A DNA stretch of 64,000 bases. It comes from Aptenodytes patagonicus. Lineage: Eukaryota > Chordata > Aves > Sphenisciformes > Spheniscidae. Location of the stretch: assembly GCF_965638725.1 (NCBI RefSeq), contig NC_134950.1, positions 132,323,636-132,387,635 on the forward strand, read 5' to 3'. The notes under the pieces were generated by a model. It was not told the DNA's origin. It saw only the letters and a list, made by a program, of their open reading frames with translations, and did no database searches. Positions 21,651-34,493 of this stretch are shown one piece after another. A program made the position numbers and the translations under genes. How positions within the stretch are numbered: the stretch's first letter is position 1; each line of letters begins with the position of its first letter.

Positions 21651-24600
21651 AACTAATGTTTAATTAAGGGAAAGTCCTTCTAGAATCTAAGCCTCAGAGT
21701 AACCATGTCTTTCTCTTGCTCATCGCCTCGGTGTCTTTTAGAAGGCGAGGTGATCTGAGTCAGGTATCATCAGCTCAGGTGGTCTTTCTGCTAGTCCCTC
21801 CCAGTAGCTGTTCTACTACAACCTTCTAATGGCAGCTGATGAAGATGTGCAAACTCCATGCATTTTGGTAGGACTGTCCCAGACTGGTTAATGCTCCTCT
21901 CCTCCCATCATTTAGCTGACTTTATTTATTTAGTTTTGTAATTTGTTACTTCCCTTCCATGTTCTTTTTAATTAGCCATATTGCACTTCTTACATTAGCT
22001 TCATCGCTTTCTTCAAGGACACATCAGTGGCTTTCCTGATGGGTATCTGAGTTTTCCAGGCAGTGAAGCCTTTGACTGGAGTTGGTGGTGTGTTTCAATG
22101 TGAGATTTCTTTTAAATTTGAATTCACTGTATTTACTTTTCTAAAAGGAGCGTGGATACTGCCCAAGATGCACATATAAAATAGCACCCTTTTTGAAAGG
22201 GCAAAGAATATTTTTTTTCATTCAAAACTACTATTTTCTTGTAACTTTATTTTCTAATACTGGCCCGGGGGAAAAAAAAAGTCTTATCCTGAATAAATCA
22301 TGAGTGATGAATGTGTGAGAGTGAAGAATTCTTGCTTCTCCTTTTGAAGAAGGGGTTAATTGTGCCTCACGGTCTCTCTCCTCTTGCAGAACTACTCAAG
22401 ATAAAGCTATTTCTTGGAATAATACCCTTAGGAAGTTAGTGACCTAGAATGAGCTTGGCATAGAATTGCCTTTCAGCCTTAACTGTGATATTTGCTGCTG
22501 CGACCTCCATACACAAATGGTTTTTGACAGGCTTTGCAAACAGCCTGGGGTCAGAGCCTACGAGCTTTCCTTGGGCAAATAAAAGCTGTGGAGTCAGGAA
22601 CATAATCCGTTTCCCGTTGAGACAAACAGCAAAATTCCCAAACCCTGGGATGGTGCACAGTGGGACACTGACGGGCAAACGCAAGCGCTCATTGTAGGAC
22701 TGTGAAAAGGACGTGGCAAACAGCAAAACATGCTCCCTGCCAGGGATGGTTCATGAAGTTCAAGCACTGCTGTTAACTGGAACCAAGACCGTATTTTTAA
22801 CATCCCTTGACATAAGGCCCAAGGGAGAGCGGGTGATGGCACACCAAGCTGGCATCCTGCCTTGGGCATCAAAATACGTTTCTGCAGCCCCTACACCTCC
22901 ACTGCAAGCTGCTTAGCCATCTAGAGACATGATTTTGCTATGGAAGCAAGGGTGAGTGGGAGAGAGGGCTGATACTTGAGCCTCTCCTGTGCGGATTTCC
23001 TCTATATGCACACTGAGAGCGCATGGTAGTGGGGTGGTCTGGGGGGATGCACTGATACAGGGCCCAGCTCCTCCTGCTAATGAGACTGAGGATTTTTTCC
23101 CCGCCCCAGCTATTTGTTCCAGGCACTAATCTCAGAATTTGTTTCTCGCTTGGTAAACCTAGCAAGTAACCTAGCAGTTAGAGCTGCATGGTTATCCCCT
23201 GTGCATACAGCAAGTGAGGAATGATGTATAGAAGATACACACTGGAAGAATTTAATCTGGTCCCTACAAAACACTCTGATTCTTGCAAATCCTTTTTTTT
23301 TTTTCCTTGATAGTTTTTTCAAGTCTGGGATTTTCATAACTGAAGGAGAATTCAAATAAATCAGCAACTGGAGAAAACGCCAAACAACCGCAGTCAAACT
23401 TTCTGTGTTTTAAACTAATAGACCCCCTTCTCAAGATATTACGCCTAACAGGATTTGATTGCGCTTTCTCAGCCAGAGAATTTCTGTCAGTACCTCTGCC
23501 AAATGCACGGCCTCACGGAGGGAGGATTTGATAGCGATCCAGGTTAAGCCAGCCTCTTCATTCATAGGCAATGACTGCCAGCCTCACACAGACTGCAGTG
23601 GGGCCACCCAAATGTCGAGTTTCCATTGAGGAAGGCCAAGTTCCCCATACTCTTTTTATTTTTGCAACCGTAGCAGGGCCGTGTCCTTGGTTTCTTTCCA
23701 TGCCAAATAAAGCGTCTGCACATTTTGTCTAGTTCGTTTTTGTACGGTTGAGGCGTTTATACCAGGAGCACCTGCAAAAATAGAGGTCTGAAGAAGGACA
23801 TTCATTTCCGACAGGTTAATCAACCCGAGGAATAAGAAATTATCATGCTAGATCTGTAAACACACTTGCAGGTTGCCTTGCAAGGGCAGCTTGTGAAGAT
23901 TAAACTGGCTGGGGATACTCGGAGCTCTAGGCACAGAGAGCCCTGTGAGACACGGCTAATATAGAACGCTCAGAGGCAGATCCTGTCATCCACCACAGCT
24001 GCGCAAATCTGGAGTAACTTAGGCTGCTTTGGGGATGTTACTTCAGATCCACTTCACCCCACAGAAGGGCACAATTTAAATGAATTACCCATGAACAGAG
24101 AATAAAGGACATGTGCAGTAAATAATACATTTCTGGGTTTTCTGCCCCTCATGACTCTCTCTCATAAATATTTCAGCCTCAATTGCTGCTTCACCGTGTC
24201 AGCCAAAAGATGAGACTGGGCAAGTGCATTTCGGTGTCATTCATGTCTGAGGCTGTTATGGCTCAGGGTGAGGCAGAACCACAGACAAACCCCTGATTTC
24301 TAAGATCGTGATGCTGTCCTGACCAGTGCTGTATTTGAAGTGCCACAGGGAACATTCTGTGACTGCTCTTGATCAGCTCCGGCTCCCGTTTTTTTTTTTT
24401 TTCTTTATCTCTTGATGAATTGAAAAATAGGGAGGAGAGAGGGGAAGCAATTTTATATGCATAAAAATCAGTTTGGTCCAAAAGTGTTAATTGAAACAAT
24501 TCAGCATTTATGAAATGAATAATTTCATTCTGAAGAAGTCAATATAAAATATCACAGTATTTCTCACCCTGCACAATCCCTCCATGCAGGCTGGCACTTG

Positions 24601-25781
24601 ACATCAATCAGTGAGTAGTTTTGATTCCCCCAGAACTTAATTTTTCAGGGGACTTTACGCAGTGAATAGTGAGTCTGATTCTCTTTTTTGTACATTACTG
24701 CTGGATTGTTTCTAGTCACTTATTTTGTTTGGCAGCTATACAATCTCTATTACAATACCCTCCAGATGTAAGGTACCTGATTAGAATCAGCCTCAATCAC
24801 CATAACTTGCTTCATGGGGTCAGGCTGTCAGCCCCACCATCAGCTGCACCCGAACACACCCCTACTGTGTTCCACACACTGTTGGTGCTCCTGACCAGTT
24901 GTGCAACACCAACTGAGGAGCAAAATGCCTTAGTGAGATTTGAAGAGCTACATCCATGCCTGGAGGCACAATGATTGTGAAGAAACATCCTTTTCAGAAA
25001 ATCATCTGAAACTACTCAGTTTTAATATTCTACTTTCTTACTGAGCTCACTGTCGTATTTTAAACCTGTCAAATGTGTTCTATCAATGTGAAATACTGTT
25101 TACTTTTGCTCATTCTTGCACTATCCAGATCTTTACCATGCAGACTCTTTCCGGTATTTTCCCCCAGATGTAGCATATTGTAATTCATTGCTCATGACTG
25201 CCAAGAAATGACAATTCCAAGACCGTCCATAGTTCACAATATAGTTATTTTGCTGGTGGAAATTCCATCATTTTTTTCATTATAGCCAGTCCAGCAGAAA
25301 GCAACCAGAAAGCTAAATGAGATGAGCCTCTCAAATAGGGCAGGGAAGAAACCTCAAGTATAGATTTGCGCATATTTCTGACGTGTCCAGCCAGAAAAAG
25401 AGAAATCTTGGTCTCAGTAGAACAAATGCCCACCTGCACATCTCACAGTCTGAGAAATAACCTCCTTTGTCCTGCCCCTTCTCCTGCTGTTATTTGCTCT
25501 CCTGTGTTCTCCATTAGGATTGTCTTTCTACTGCCAAAACCAAGAAAAAATGATACGGCTCGCCTATGTACTTGCTGGATGTAGACTTTGTCCACATCTA
25601 GGGGTTTTATTCATTTTACTATTTATTTTGCAGGTGTGTTTTAAACATTTTTAGTAATATAATTGCACTGATGAGACCTAGTATAGGAGTAGGTATAAAT
25701 TGCTCTTGCCTTTTTTGCAGCTTAATATTCTCCTCAGTTCAGAGGGGGAAATCGCTGGCCTGGCAGAACTAGATCCACACA

Positions 25782-25794
25782 GGGGGGGGGGGGG
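25782..25794. repeat. G13 homopolymer
   Basis: Thirteen consecutive G after ...ATCCACACA. Confidence 0.85.
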
Positions 25795-26544
25795 ATTAAT
25801 GGAATGATCTGGCTAAAGCTGCAGACAAAAAACAACAGTTTTTTGTTGTCAAGGCTCAAAATGAGGGTTATCTGGAGAGATGGAGTTTCATGGCCTGTTG
25901 TACATTTCCAATGTTCATCATGCCAAGAGTATTCCTATTGAGAAACAGAAAATCAGGGGTTAAATCTGTCATCTCAACTCTGTAGAGTCACCTTGAAACC
26001 CCATAATGAAATATCAATAATTGAGGATAGCTGTTTGCTAAAAAGATTACTGACAAGCATAAAATAACTATCACCGGTAGCTATAAATGTATTTTATGTC
26101 TTGGATATTTTCCTGGCAGACTTTAGTCTTTCATTGAGTTATGCAGTAGCAGCCCTGAATTTGGACAACTTGTGCTCAGAAGAATAGTAGGATGTTTTTT
26201 GGGGTGCCAGAGGGGAGAAAGGATAGCTTTTTTTTTAAATCAGTGTACCATAATTTTCCTTGTTTAGCTCAAGAGCATACTTCCCTCCATAAATGGAGAG
26301 GTCCATTTCAGTTTATTCTTTTGCAGTGTCCTGCATAAGAAGGAAGAAGATGAGATAACTCTTCCTGGAGAAAATCCAGAATGTTAATTAAAGAAATGGC
26401 ATTTTGACATTCGTTCCTTACTGGCTGTTCCTTACTGAACTAGAGTTCATGGCCATACTGGTATTTCATGTCTTGCTTTCATGTTAAGAGCTTTCCAAGA
26501 TGATCTTCTCTACAGACGCCTTTTTTTCTGCCACTAGAGGTCTT

Positions 26545-26593
26545 AAAAATAATAAGGGAAGGAGGCACAAAAAATAATAAGGAAAGGAGGCAC
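26545..26593. repeat. Tandem duplication, about 25-bp unit x2
   Basis: AAAAATAATAAGGGAAGGAG-CAC followed at once by the same unit with GGGAAGG changed to GGAAAGG. Confidence 0.85.
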
Positions 26594-27548
26594 AACGTAC
26601 CCGTGTATTTGACACGAGAGCATTCTCACAAGGTGGACCTGAGTGTCAGGTCGCTGAAACCCCCGGTGGGTCGGCTGACAGCATGGGTTAGCACTAGGCA
26701 GACTGGAGGAATGGCATCTGACTGTTGGACACAAGAGATTAGCTTTGCCTCCGATCCAGAGAGATTTTCATGCGTTCCTGCCGTGTCCCAGAGGAGTGGG
26801 AGGTAGGCTTTTCTTACACTTGGGCGATGCTCAGGTCATTTGTCATGCCACCCAAGTTAGAGCAGGGAGGGTTGAGCTGTGGAGGAAGGCTCTGAGGCTG
26901 CTCGGATCTACCTGACAAGTGAAATGCTAGGGGGAACCAAGAGTGAATCAAATGCCAAGATACTAAACAGCGGGGCAGCTACCACCAGCTGAAACAGCTT
27001 CGAGGACTTGGTTCTGGGTCCTTAATCCCCAGCCTCCTGCTTTGTCCTTTCCCCTCCAGAGCTTGCTTTTGTAGGTAGGGAGGGATGAAAATCACCCTGG
27101 GTGCCGAGGAGAGCAAAGAGAGAGTAAATGGCCTGAATGCATGAAAATGTAGAGAAAAGCTTTCCCTGCCAGGTGTGCATTAGGAGCCAGTACTTGCAAC
27201 ATAAACCTGAGGCTGCTGTTATCGTTGTAGCCCTGTTGGGCTGTTCTACAGTGCTCCAATGCTGTAAAAAGAAATGGATGGACGTACTTGGGAATTGAAA
27301 TTAAATTCAGCTTTCCTATTTGCCACTTTTCTCTGTTCTTTCTCTCTGTTAAAAATTGAATATTGATTTTCCTCATTCTGCTGAGTCTGCAGCCTTTGCT
27401 AGCATGTAATTGTTATAAACACCTTCACTAGAGCTGGCGAAGAAAATTCCGGCAAAACAATTTTTTTATCAAAAATTGCTTGTTGAAAGCAAGACATCCC
27501 AGAGGAAAACGTTCTTTCTTACGATAGGGCGACAAGGAAGTGGAGCCT

Positions 27549-27592
27549 GGCACCTTGCCATGGGCAGTCCGGCACCTTGCCACAGGCAGCCC
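27549..27592. repeat. 22-bp tandem duplication
   Basis: Two adjacent 22-base units beginning GGCACCTTGCCA, differing at three positions. Confidence 0.88.
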
Positions 27593-28934
27593 GGCCTGGG
27601 GACCTCTCCCATCGTGCCTCCAGTGAGAATCCCAGCTCTGTTTCAGAGAGTAAAGGGAACACTGGGTCTTGTTTCACGCAGAAACCAAACCGAACTCAGA
27701 AACCTTGGAAATTCTGCAAAATGGGATTACCACTCTCTGCCAAGCCTGAACATCATGTTACAATGTCTAATGTTGAATTAGAATGTACAAAAGACTGTAT
27801 TTTTCAGAAAAGACAGGCATTTTCTTGTAATTAGCAAATTATGGTCTCATCGTACTTATTTTGCTTATCAAGTTATTTTTCAGTGTCAAGACCTATTTTG
27901 TTTCACCCTTCCCTGTCATCACTGATTTAAGAGTTGTTCTTGGCACTAGGGAATCTTAAGAGTGCTTTCACGGGCTGCACGCAGGAGGTTGTTCCAACAG
28001 TAGGAACTGGAGCTGAAACCGCTCATTGTTTATGTAAAACTAAAAGTTATTTCCTTAGCATCAGCACCAGGCTCCGTTCCTGCGGTTGTACGTGTGCGTA
28101 TCTGCGCAGACACCACAGACTGACCGCAGTTTGTTACACTAGGAAATTAATGTTTCCTTTGCTTCTGCAAATAAAGGAATCAACAGCAAACTGCCCTGAA
28201 GAAGCGGCCCTTGCCACCGTCTGGGAGCTTGCTACGGCAGCTGGTGATCCGTCAGCTGAACTGCTTGAACTCAGGAAGCATTCGTTGCTCAGTCAGACTA
28301 AGCGGTCTTCCAGGATATATGATTTGTTGACTGATTTGTAAGTTAAAACAGCTCTTGGCACCACAGATGATGAGGTTTTGATGGGTATGACACATACACA
28401 AATTAGATAAGAAGACAAAAAGCCAGTGTTTTAGATAGACAACTTGGGCAACGAGAATTTTACTGCAAGGCTTAGTTTTAATTGACGTGATGAGTTTTAT
28501 GCATCTGCCCACTTGAAATATTCTGATTATGAAACTGTCTCTTTGTTCACTGCTTGGCTCTTGAGTTCTAAGCGGGCAAAGCAGGCAGTGTGTGCTAATA
28601 AAAGGGACAGAAAAAAGAGGAAGACGCTAATGCAATGAACTATCTTCTCCATAAGGCTGTTTCACATTAAAGATTTTGCTTTGGCTTTTGCTTACAGCTT
28701 TTGAGCACTTTTGGTTTGTTCAGTAATCCCAAACCATATGTATAAAGAGTGATTGGCAGAATACACTGTGTTTGAAGCAGCCTCCCAATGGCCTGTACTC
28801 AGGTATAAATGTCTGATGTTCAAAATCTTTAGAGATTAACTCCTGATGCATCAAAGTACAAGTTGATTTTCTTTCACATCTGCGATTAAATTTTTCATGT
28901 AAATGTCACATTAAATGATGAAAAAGAGACTGCA

Positions 28935-28944
28935 CCCCCCCCCC
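28935..28944. repeat. C10 homopolymer
   Basis: Ten consecutive C in intergenic sequence. Confidence 0.85.
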
Positions 28945-31076
28945 AGTTTTCACCTAATAGGATAGTAACTTAAGAAGTTAAGAAAAAATACTGTGAAAAA
29001 CATAATACCAAAGGATGTAATCCTTTAAAGCTCATTTATGCCTATAACAATATAAGTGACATTATTAGGTTATTTTTTATCAGTCTGTAAGACTGAGAGA
29101 CTAATAAATACATGGCAAAGAATGGAGATTTGTGGAAGCAATCTTTTGAATAATTGCACAAAATAGTTCAGATTATTTTGAAATATATTTAGTATTTTTA
29201 TACAATACATATTTTAAAAAATGGATTATTTTCACCATCATCTTCTCAATTTGTAACACAAAATTACTGTTAGTGTAAATAAACATCATGATAGTATTGC
29301 CAAAGGTCATGGACCTTAACAAAGGTAACGGTGTAGCTACTTAGAAACTGAATAACGTATTCAGCCTTTAGTCTGGTCTGTATGTAACTTAGGTTCAAGC
29401 TAAAAAGAAGAACCTTGCTAACAATCCTGACGCCTGTATCTGCCGTAACTTTCTAGCCTACTCAGCAGAAAGATATAGAAGATTTATCATTAATATTAGA
29501 GTTAACATCTTCTAAATATTACAGAGACTTTTCTGAAAATTTAAGTTCTTACTCTGATCGGACCAGGTCATGCTGTAACACAGCATCCTACACAGTGGGG
29601 TCTCTCTTTGTGAACAAAGAAGCTGTCTTGAAAAAAATGTGCTATTGGATGTAAGCTTATTGGAGGAAACTGCAGATAGTAGCAGGGGAGTTTGTTCTTG
29701 GCTGTCATCTCTGTGCCTACAGCCAGATCTGGGGGGAATCGGAAGAGCTGGGCACTGGGGTTGGGCTCCTGGAAGGGATTTTAGCCTGGGTACCCTTCGG
29801 ATGATGTTCCTTCCACCTAACTCCAGTTTAAAAGCTACACATGCCACCTAAATTAATCATTAAGACTCCCTCTCTAATCAGTAGTGAAAGCAAGCACTTC
29901 TAGATAGTGATTCACCCATCTTGTCTAAATACTTGTCTTTGAAAAGAAAGGCATTACCTCTGGAAGTGTTCTCTGCTGACCAGTAGAAGCAGCCTAGACA
30001 ATTAGCTTAGTTGTGACTACTGTTCAGGTGGCTGCAGTTAACAGAGGTGAATCCTGTCCCGTGTGTCTAACGCATAATAATCCCCAAGTGGGATAGCTAT
30101 TTTACAAAAAAACACCATTTGCAGCTAGAAAGACAGAGAAAACACTATGCCTGCTATCCCAAGTCATGTAGCCAGATTGTTTTTCTAGTGTATCCTTCCA
30201 AGCCACCCAGTGAAGAAACAGCTGTGAGCTGTCTGAAGGGTGTGCCAGAGATCAGGCTTTCCAGGGACGCTACTCCTGTAGTCCCTATTCAGACCTTTCC
30301 ACTGAAACCGATAGAAATTATGGCAAAGGACTATAAAATCAAACCCCCTCTAAGATGTTAGTGGAGGCAGGGTCCCCCTGTACATTTCTGTAAGACCGTT
30401 AGGTGATGGCTAAATGAAGGTGGAGGCTTTCCGACAGGGTTTTTTGCAGACCCGCTATTCTGCAGCATGAGGAAAAAGAGGCATTAGCCAATCATATCAC
30501 AATGAAGAGGAATAAAATACAACATTTCACTGTGCACTGATATACTTTATTCAGGGCAGAAGTGTGCAGTTTGCATAGCTTAAAAACATGAGCCAAGAAG
30601 TTACCAATATTTGCAAAACACTCCTCTTTTATTCTCTTCCAATACATTCGTGATTTGAATCAAACTGCTGGAGATAAAACGAGATACAAAGGCAGAATCT
30701 GAAAGCTCTCACTCACATGTCACCTTCCAGCTGTTATGAAAATCCAGGCTGCTACTGTTCTTGTCTTGGTTGCCTCAGCATAGCCCCATTCCTTCCTAGG
30801 GAAATCTGTAATGGAAGCTATTGCGTTTTAGTAAGCAGACAGTACTACAGCTCAGTCAACGACTCTAAGGGAGGACCTGGAGGCACTTACACGTGGACTG
30901 AGAGATACCCTGAACATTTCTGTGCTACAGGATTTAGCATAAGGGTTGCTCTAACCTTCCCCTTGTTCAAACTTCAGGTTAACACACGGAGAAAAATGCT
31001 GCCATTCTGTTTCTCTGCATTAGTGATGACACTTCACCTGACAGGACAAGCCCCAGACTACGGCCAGTACCGTAGA

Positions 31077-31124
31077 GTCTAGGTTTAAAAGTTAGGTGCA
31101 CCAACTGGGTCTAGGTTTAAAAGT
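31077..31124. repeat. 16-bp direct repeat
   Basis: GTCTAGGTTTAAAAGT at 31077-31092 and again at 31109-31124, a local duplication with a 16-base spacer. Confidence 0.88.
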
Positions 31125-32760
31125 AAGTTGAATAATAAATACTTCAAGCCTTTATGTTCTTCCATTTCCAGTTAGCTGGAAGAGGAATAAACCACGCTAT
31201 TTAGTAAGCGTTGCCAACCGAAAGGTGACCTGTTCTTGAATCTGACCTTTTAGCTCAGCTTCATGGGTGGGTTTGGCTCAAAGCATTCATTATGCCGGGG
31301 TTGCCAAATTCAAAGAAACAGGTGGAGTTAGACTCTAAGATGTTTACTCGTGTTACGCTGGAATTCCTTTGCTTTTGCCCGAGGCCCTGCTTCGGAGGCC
31401 GTCAAAGTTAAAACTGCTACTCTGTTCTTGCCTGAAACATTTTGTTCTTACTTTTCTCTCCCGTCAATGGGAATTAGAGGAACCTGAAATGTTGTCCGTG
31501 TCTAAATGCAGAGCTAAAAGTAATTCCAGCTCATGATCAAAGCGTGGCTGTCTGCTAGTGTGTGAAAGATGGGCAAAAATGAGGAAAACACACTAGCACG
31601 CTTAGCAGAGACCCTCTGTTGAGCCCCCTGTACAACCTACGTGAGGAGAAGGGTCTAGTTGATGGATCTAACCACAGGGGCAAAGTGTAAATGACCACAA
31701 TGGGGAAACAATATTGGTACAACCAACCAATCAATTTAAAAGGCATACAGGAAGGAAACTAGGAAAAACAGGGGAAAGATGTTTTCCCTTTGTTTTTTTT
31801 GTGTAATAACAAGTTACGTTTATATTAGAGGGAAGTGTGCTCCACGGTATGGCCCGCAATCCGTGTCCTCTGGCTGTCCCCGTACAGAGACCTCCTAGAC
31901 CACACTGCAGCTCCCTTCTGGCCTGCGCTCTGGAGTTTAGTTCCCTTGGAAACCAAGCACACATTTACACTGTTACTAAAAGCAACAAGTATAATAACAA
32001 TTATTTTTTAAATGGTACTGAACCATATATTTTCATTTTATTGTTGGAAGAGGTATTACGTAACATATTTTTCTGTTGTACATATATCTACAGCAAACCT
32101 TATTTTCTAGGTTTTTATCATTATGTTAAAAAGCAGTATAAGATGAGGATGTCCGCATCTCTTAAATTCAATTCCAAACATTTCCTCTCTAAACCAAAAA
32201 TATTTTCATTCTTCTTTGTGATAAATCCCACTTGTGATCAATTATCATATTCGTATACAAATTTTTTAAACATTAAGCTAAATGCTGAAGGAATGATATT
32301 CCCAGTGTAGAGTCCAAAATGTAATAAATAATACATAATTAAAAAATCTGGCATACTAATAATTTAAAACAAAGGCATCGCATGTCATTAAAACAGCATT
32401 TCACTCAGCTTTTATGCAATTTTAGAAATTCTCTTTTCTCACCCTAGATTTGGGCAATATGATCAGGGATCACTTGGTGTTCTGGAAGAAGTTGCTACCA
32501 TCCTTTCAGCTGAAAGTTGAAGCATTTTCAAGAATGTCACAGGAAATTTTAAATGACACAGCAGCAAATGGTATTAGATTCTGATGCTATCAATGAAAGA
32601 GTAAGTGGTAATTAGGGTGACTGGAGTGATGCCTGAACATGGTGTGGAATCTGTAGCACTCAAAGCAAACACAGACCTCACTGGGAAATGTTTTGGACAA
32701 CACAACACAGAATGCTGTTCGTGTCTTCTGTTGTAACCAATTTTATACGCTTGAAACCAA

Positions 32761-32766
32761 TTTATT
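32761..32766 (-). terminator. GALNT15: Candidate poly(A) signal for GALNT15
   Basis: AATAAA on the minus strand (TTTATT on plus), about 1.58 kb after the stop codon. An ATTAAA at 32937-32942 is an alternative. I saw no canonical hexamer nearer the stop. The 3' end is inferred only. Confidence 0.35.
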
Positions 32767-33296
32767 ATGATTTACCAAGAGCAGGTGACTGGAAGGCTTT
32801 GAGCAGAATATTCTGTTATTCCTTCCTTTCTCTAAAGTTCAAACAACATGCTGTACATTTAAAAAAACCCCAATTTTCTGTCTCTTGAAAAAAATCCCCA
32901 AAACAAATTAACTTTCATTAATGATGCCCTTCCCCTTTAATAAATACATATGGTTATGACTGATTTATACTATAAATGAGGTGTGGTGCTGATGTGGGAA
33001 GACTCCCACATCTTAGCAGGCTCTTGGAAAGTGTCATCGTTGTTGGTTTTAACTCCAAAATTGAAAGTGCCCTAACAAAAATACTGATAGAAGTTTGCTT
33101 TGCTAGTGCATACTGTACGAGACCATTCTCGTTACCCAACATCAACTCTCATTCACTTCTTTGAAAGACAGGAGGTCAGCAGGGATGCAGGCTCTGCAGA
33201 AGAAGCTTGTTTAGAAAATTTTGTATGCTACTGTCTTTTGAGGATCAGCTTGGAGACCCATGACAGCAAGAATCTAAAAGATCTTGGCTAAAAGTG

Positions 33297-33339
33297 ACAG
33301 TGTGAAAGACTTACTCACTTTCACAGTGTGAAAGACTTA
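33297..33339. repeat. Tandem direct repeat, 26-bp period
   Basis: ACAGTGTGAAAGACTTA at 33297-33313 and 33323-33339, in the presumed GALNT15 3' UTR or flank. Confidence 0.88.
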
Positions 33340-34346
33340 ACTCAGGCTGCAAGCAAGTGGAAGTAGGCACCGGTATTTTCTTCCTAGGTAGCCACTGTTG
33401 AAACCTGCTGTTTCCCTTCATTTGCTCTTTTCAGCCAGCACTTTTGTCACTGGAATAATAATGAGCTCATCCCATAGCTTTATAAGAGCAAATGGATGCC
33501 ACTGATACTTTCCATTTCAAAATAAGCAGGGAAGTTGTTACCCTTTTTTCTAATCTAGTTCAATCTTCTTCCATATTCCACAGAAGTTTCCTGAAGAGTT
33601 GTTCTTAAATTTCATTAAAACAAAAAAAAAAAGTTGTTAATATTTCAGTCTCATTCTCCCATCCAAATTAGACTGTAGACGAAGGATTTAAGGAAGGGTG
33701 TGCCAAACGCTGAGGACTGTTGGTATTTCAAGTCAATTAGAGCAGTTAGTGCCTAATTAAGTGCTAATTTATGTTTTGTGCAATCTCATAGAGGGTAGAA
33801 ATTTGGCTCAGGCTAGTTGGAAAACAAAATTTTAGCTATTACACGTGAAAACATCTACTACTTTTATGCATACAAAACCTACTTTGTTTTATACGAGTCG
33901 AGTGCACTGTAAAACAAGGCTAAACTCTTATCCTGGTTTGGCTGGCTTCCTCTTACAGTTCCAAAAGTTCCACAAATATTCCTTTTCCTGTATCCTCAGA
34001 AGTCACAGAATATGCTAAAAACAAGCTGTCTGGCAGCCAACTTTCCATGTTTCCTTCAAAGGGCAAACTTAATTGTCTTCTGCAATAGCAGTTGAGAATC
34101 TATTGATGTTCACAGTATCTTTACTCCCTGCTTCACGGAATAAATAGAAATTTTAGCTAGAGCTGAATAAACCAGGAACTGGCAGCAACTATTTGAGCCA
34201 GGCTTTCAAAGGAGAGACCTTCCTAACTTCCCTGCATGCTACAGCAAACACAAACGTCCTTCTTGTCCATGCAGGAAATGTATCTTGAATCCCAAACAGA
34301 AGTAATGTTAAATTTTGGAGACTTGACCTCCACAGAGACCTGTCAG

Positions 34347-34493
34347 TCACCTCTGATGTAGCACATGGGAACGTTCAAATTGCCACACCTGATTTGCATT
34401 CTTGTTACATACACACAAAACCAAGTCCTTCTCATCTTCACTCTTCGCTGCCTCTATGCATTTGCCAGAAAGGACATGGACAATCATTCCATT
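34347..34493 (-). CDS. GALNT15: GALNT15 coding exon 10 (residues 591-638 and stop)
   Basis: The acceptor is CATCTTGTAG before 34493. It reads [15 protein letters not shown], then [17 protein letters not shown], and TGA at 34349-34347. This is the third lectin repeat. The C-I-E of GKCIEA stands in the CLD position and QVW in the QxW position, as in the human protein (GKCMEA and QQW). The last few residues are not conserved. Confidence 0.94.
   Translation of the reverse strand, partial: NGMIVHVLSGKCIEAAKSEDEKDLVLCVCNKNANQVWQFERSHVLHQR

Larger units (their letters stand above)
21651..32760. other. Intergenic between DPH3 and GALNT15, no gene recognised
   Basis: About 11 kb with only short chance-like open frames. 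It holds homopolymers (G13 at 25782-25794, C10 at 28935-28944, T runs near 23,287 and 24,390), short tandem duplications listed separately, and possible conserved blocks near 23.43-24.26 kb. No transposon is recognised here. Confidence 0.5.

Noticed and set aside
22436-22726. Overlapping 70-97 codon frames on both strands at 22.4-22.9 kb
   Set aside because: No homology, no splice context and no start preference. Treated as chance.
26532-26545. CCACTAGAGG-type CTCF-like motif
   Set aside because: Three mismatches to the core consensus, too weak to list.
27934-28341. 135-codon plus-strand open frame as a protein gene
   Set aside because: No recognisable domain or conserved motif. Only the exon-like tail is kept as a low-interest lead.
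31837-32310. 157-codon plus-strand open frame
   Set aside because: An AT-rich, Phe/Tyr/Asn/Lys-biased product with no motif. It matches chance expectation for 64 kb.
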